In this document: positions 61,451 through 64,000 of the stretch, in pieces
Position numbering within the stretch: position 1 is the first letter of the stretch
Layout: every line of letters begins with the position of its first letter
Assembly (NCBI RefSeq): GCF_000968685.2
Contig: NZ_LAKD02000122.1
Span: 1-64,000, forward strand
Source of the DNA: Streptomyces antioxidans
GTDB taxonomy: Bacteria; Actinomycetota; Actinomycetes; Streptomycetales; Streptomycetaceae
DNA: 64,000 nucleotides
Direction: 5' to 3'
The notes under the pieces: model-generated
Told to the model about the DNA's origin: nothing
The model's input: the letters and a program-made list of their open reading frames with translations, nothing else
Database searches by the model: none
Position numbers and translations under genes: made by a program

Positions 61451-62191
61451 GTGACCGAGAACCCCGCCGAGAACGAGAAGGCCAGTTTCCGCAGCGATGT
61501 GAGCGTCGAGCTGGTCAAGCACAGCGCCGCGGACTCCGATGTGTTGTGGGCCGCGCGGGTGTCCACCGCGGGCGAGCAGTCCCTGGAGGAAGTCACCAAG
61601 GACCCGGAGCGCTCCAAGGGGCTGATCAACTTCCTGATGCGGGACCGCCACGGCAGCCCGTTCGAGCACAACTCGATGACCTTCTTCATCAGCGCCCCGA
61701 TCTTCGTCTTCCGTGAGTTCATGCGGCACCGCGTGGGCTGGTCGTACAACGAGGAGTCCGGTCGCTACCGCCGTCTGGAGCCGGTGTTCTACGTGCCGGG
61801 GGAGGCACGCAAGCTGATCCAGCGGGGCCGCCCGGGGAAGTACGAGTTCGTCGAGGGCACCCCGGCGCAGCACGAGCTGACCGGCCGGGTCATGGAGGAC
61901 GCCTACCGCCACGCCTATGAGGCGTACCAGGAGATGCTGGCCGCCGGAGTGGCCCGCGAGGTGGCCAGGGCCGTGCTCCCGGTCGGCCTGTTCTCCTCGA
62001 TGTACGCCACCTGTAACGCCCGTTCGCTGATGCACTTCCTGAGTCTGCGGACCCAGCACGAGCAGGCCGCGGTGCCCTCGTTCCCGCAGCGGGAGATCGA
62101 GATGGTGGGGGAGAAGATGGAGGCGCACTGGGCGGGTTTGATGCCGCTCACCCACGCCGCCTTCAACGCGGGCGGCCGAGTGGCCCCGTAG
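61451..62191 (+). CDS. thyX: Flavin-dependent thymidylate synthase ThyX
   Basis: ThyX makes dTMP from dUMP using FAD, NADPH and methylene-tetrahydrofolate. The 246-residue protein carries the signature RHRVGWSYNEESGRY (RHRx3S type) plus SPFEHNSMTFFISAPIF and LFSSMYATCNARSLMHFL. I chose GTG 61451, 9 bases after GGAAGGA, because it gives the usual length; ATG 61433 would add 6 residues. It is preceded by a 160-bp gap shared with the divergent small gene. Confidence 0.96.
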   Translation: MTENPAENEKASFRSDVSVELVKHSAADSDVLWAARVSTAGEQSLEEVTKDPERSKGLINFLMRDRHGSPFEHNSMTFFISAPIFVFREFMRHRVGWSYNEESGRYRRLEPVFYVPGEARKLIQRGRPGKYEFVEGTPAQHELTGRVMEDAYRHAYEAYQEMLAAGVAREVARAVLPVGLFSSMYATCNARSLMHFLSLRTQHEQAAVPSFPQREIEMVGEKMEAHWAGLMPLTHAAFNAGGRVAP

Positions 62192-62249
62192 CCGACCCCT
62201 GTGGCCCCGGGCCCGCGCCCCGGACGGATCACGGGGCGAAGTGTCCGTA

Positions 62250-62279
62250 TTGCGGCGTTTCGAGAAGTTCATCTAGGCT
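62250..62279 (+). promoter_or_regulatory. Candidate dapA promoter
   Basis: TTGCGG (62250-62255) and TAGGCT (62274-62279) are separated by 18 bases, a good match to the main Streptomyces sigma factor pattern. Transcription would start just before the hairpin at 62291. Confidence 0.5.
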
Positions 62280-62290
62280 GAACAAACGGG

Positions 62291-62328
62291 CCCGGCACTG
62301 CTTGAACCCCCGAGCAGGCAGTGCCGGG
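62291..62328 (+). terminator. Hairpin at the head of the dapA leader
   Basis: Arms 62291-62301 and 62318-62328 form an 11-bp perfect stem. It lies 100 bases after thyX and just past the candidate dapA promoter. It may end thyX transcripts, or act as a leader structure for dapA. Confidence 0.6.
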
Positions 62329-62398
62329 ACCCATCTCTTCGCACCGTCCGCCGCCCCGAGCGAGCGCCGTGGGGCGCGCTACGAGTAGCGTGGAGCCC

Positions 62399-63298
62399 AT
62401 GGCACCGACTTCCACATCGCAGACCCCTTTCGGGCGGGTGCTGACCGCCATGGTCACGCCATTCACCACTGACGGCGCGCTTGACCTCGACGGCGCCCAG
62501 CGACTCGCCGCTCATCTGGTGGACGCCGGCAATGACGGGCTGATCGTCAACGGCACCACCGGCGAGTCCCCCACCACAAGCGATGCGGAGAAAGCCCAGC
62601 TCGTACGGGCCGTGGTGGAGGCGGTCGGCGACCGCGCCCACGTCGTGGCCGGAGCGGGCACCAATGACACCCGGCACAGCGTGGAGCTCGCCCGTGCCGC
62701 CGAGCAGGCCGGTGCCCATGGGCTGCTGGCCGTCACGCCGTACTACAGCAAGCCGCCGCAGGAAGGCCTGCTCCGGCACTTCACCGCCATCGCCGACGCC
62801 ACCGGCCTGCCGGTCATGCTCTATGACATCCCGGGCCGCAGCGGTGTCCCGATCGGCACCGAGACCATCGTCCGGCTCGCCGAGCACCCGCGGATCGTCG
62901 CCAACAAGGACGCCAAGGGCGACCTGGGACGTGCCAGCTGGGCCATCGCCCGCTCCCGCCTCGCCTGGTACTCCGGCGACGACATGCTGAACCTGCCGCT
63001 GCTGTCGGTCGGCGCGGTCGGCTTCGTCTCCGTGGTCGGCCATCTGGTCAGCCCCGAGCTGCGGGCCATGCTCGAGGCTCATCTCGCGGGCGACGTCGCG
63101 AAGGCAACGGAGATCCACCAGAAGCTGCTGCCGGTCTTCACCGGCATGTTCCGCACCCAGGGCGTGATCACGACCAAGGCCGCGCTCGCCCTCCAGGGCC
63201 AGCCCGCGGGGCCGCTGCGCCTGCCGCTGGTCGAGCTGACCGCCGAGGAAACCGAACAGCTCAAGCGCGATCTCGCCGCCGGCGGGGTACAGCTCTAA
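62399..63298 (+). CDS. dapA: 4-hydroxy-tetrahydrodipicolinate synthase
   Basis: DapA condenses pyruvate with aspartate semialdehyde, the first committed step to lysine and diaminopimelate. The 299-residue TIM-barrel protein has NGTTGESPT, the Tyr in LAVTPYYSKP, YDIPGRSG, and the Schiff-base Lys in IVANKDAKGD. ATG 62399 is the family start (MAPTSTSQTPFGRVLTAM); the longer frame from 62321 is not supported. Genes for DapB and DapA are on the same strand but not one operon. Confidence 0.97.
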   Translation: MAPTSTSQTPFGRVLTAMVTPFTTDGALDLDGAQRLAAHLVDAGNDGLIVNGTTGESPTTSDAEKAQLVRAVVEAVGDRAHVVAGAGTNDTRHSVELARAAEQAGAHGLLAVTPYYSKPPQEGLLRHFTAIADATGLPVMLYDIPGRSGVPIGTETIVRLAEHPRIVANKDAKGDLGRASWAIARSRLAWYSGDDMLNLPLLSVGAVGFVSVVGHLVSPELRAMLEAHLAGDVAKATEIHQKLLPVFTGMFRTQGVITTKAALALQGQPAGPLRLPLVELTAEETEQLKRDLAAGGVQL

Positions 63299-63369
63299 GC
63301 AAAGAGGCGATTTCTCGCACCTTCATACTTCACAACTGCATACAGACACATCAGCAAGTGCACAAATGT

Positions 63370-63408
63370 CACGCGCGCCATGTGCCCAGGGGGCATGTGG
63401 CGCGCGTG
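63370..63408 (+). promoter_or_regulatory. 18-bp hairpin abutting the rnj ribosome binding site
   Basis: Arms 63370-63387 and 63391-63408 pair over 18 bp (two GU pairs) with only AGG in the loop. The GAGGAG site for rnj begins 2-3 bases after the stem. It could terminate dapA transcripts or control rnj translation. Confidence 0.6.
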
Positions 63409-63422
63409 GTGAGGAGAGTCTT

Positions 63423-64000
63423 TTGAGTCATCCGCATCCAGAGCTCGGCCCTCCGCCGAAGCTCCCCGAGGGCGGTCTGCGCGTCACCCCGCTCGGCGGC
63501 CTCGGTGAGATCGGCCGGAACATGACGGTCTTCGAGTACGGCGGTCGGCTGCTGATCGTCGACTGCGGGGTGCTCTTCCCCGAGGAGGAGCAGCCCGGAG
63601 TTGACCTGATCCTGCCGGACTTCACATCCATCCGGGACCGCCTCGACGACATCGACGGCATCGTTCTCACCCACGGGCATGAGGACCACATCGGCGGCGT
63701 CCCCTTCCTGCTCCGCGAGAAGCCAGACATCCCGCTGATCGGCTCCAAGCTGACCCTCGCCCTGATCGAGGCGAAGCTCCAGGAGCACCGGATCCGTCCG
63801 TACACCCTCGAGGTCCAGGAGGGGCACCGCGAGCGGATCGGCCCCTTCGAGTGCGAGTTCATCGCCGTCAACCACTCCATCCCGGACGCCCTGGCGGTCG
63901 CCATCCGCACCCCGGCCGGCATGGCCGTGCACACCGGCGACTTCAAGATGGACCAACTGCCGCTCGACGGCCGGCTCACGGATCTGCCCGCGTTCGCCAA
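63423..64000 (+). CDS. rnj: Ribonuclease J, N-terminal part (continues past the window)
   Basis: The 192 codons present encode the start of the metallo-beta-lactamase domain of RNase J: LRVTPLGGLGEIGRNMTVFE, LLIVDCGVLFPEEEQPGVDL, the zinc motif VLTHGHEDHIGG, and HTGDFKMDQ. RNase J has 5'-exonuclease and endonuclease activity in RNA turnover. The start is TTG 63423 after GAGGAGAG. The reading frame is open to the window edge. Confidence 0.95.
   Translation, partial: MSHPHPELGPPPKLPEGGLRVTPLGGLGEIGRNMTVFEYGGRLLIVDCGVLFPEEEQPGVDLILPDFTSIRDRLDDIDGIVLTHGHEDHIGGVPFLLREKPDIPLIGSKLTLALIEAKLQEHRIRPYTLEVQEGHRERIGPFECEFIAVNHSIPDALAVAIRTPAGMAVHTGDFKMDQLPLDGRLTDLPAFA

Overview
The window is a chromosome segment from a very GC-rich actinomycete. 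Gene content, GC-ending codons, GTG and TTG starts and gene order (ispG, proS, rimP-nusA-infB-rbfA-truB-ribF, an ESX locus, rpsO-pnp, dapB, thyX, dapA, rnj) all point to Streptomyces. The species cannot be read from the sequence. There are no rRNA or tRNA genes, insertion sequences, prophage genes or CRISPR arrays.

Layout. 1-3.6 kb: end of ispG, two GNAT acetyltransferases and proS. 3.7-5.85 kb, minus strand: a kinase-fold protein with both catalytic aspartates replaced, and two ferritin-like proteins, one a Tat lipoprotein. 6.0-14.4 kb: the translation and transcription block rimP, nusA, ylxR, infB, a DUF503 gene, rbfA, truB and ribF. 14.4-49.5 kb: a large type VII secretion (ESX) locus. 49.6-54.6 kb: an orphan DUF397 (BldB-family) gene and two tandem kinase/beta-propeller genes broken by frameshifts. 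54.7-64.0 kb: rpsO, pnp, an M16 peptidase, dapB, three small membrane-protein genes, thyX, dapA and the start of rnj.

The ESX locus has eccB, eccD, eccE, two complete eccC genes, three mycosin protease genes (mycP), an EspI-like ATPase and about five small/large pairs that look like secreted partners; no eccA was seen. A three-gene cassette (small helical protein with YxxxD, WXG protein with a long disordered tail, mycosin) occurs twice. The second eccC heads its own minus-strand gene set with a small partner, a 770-residue putative effector and a lipoprotein, partly in visibly less GC-rich DNA. My reading is two ESX modules sharing one membrane core, with dedicated protease/substrate pairs.

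RNA-level structure is prominent: perfect terminator hairpins after ribF, esxA, eccD and between convergent genes; a structured rpsO leader with mutually exclusive helices; a large rpsO-pnp hairpin of the kind cut by RNase III; and an 18-bp hairpin next to the rnj ribosome binding site.
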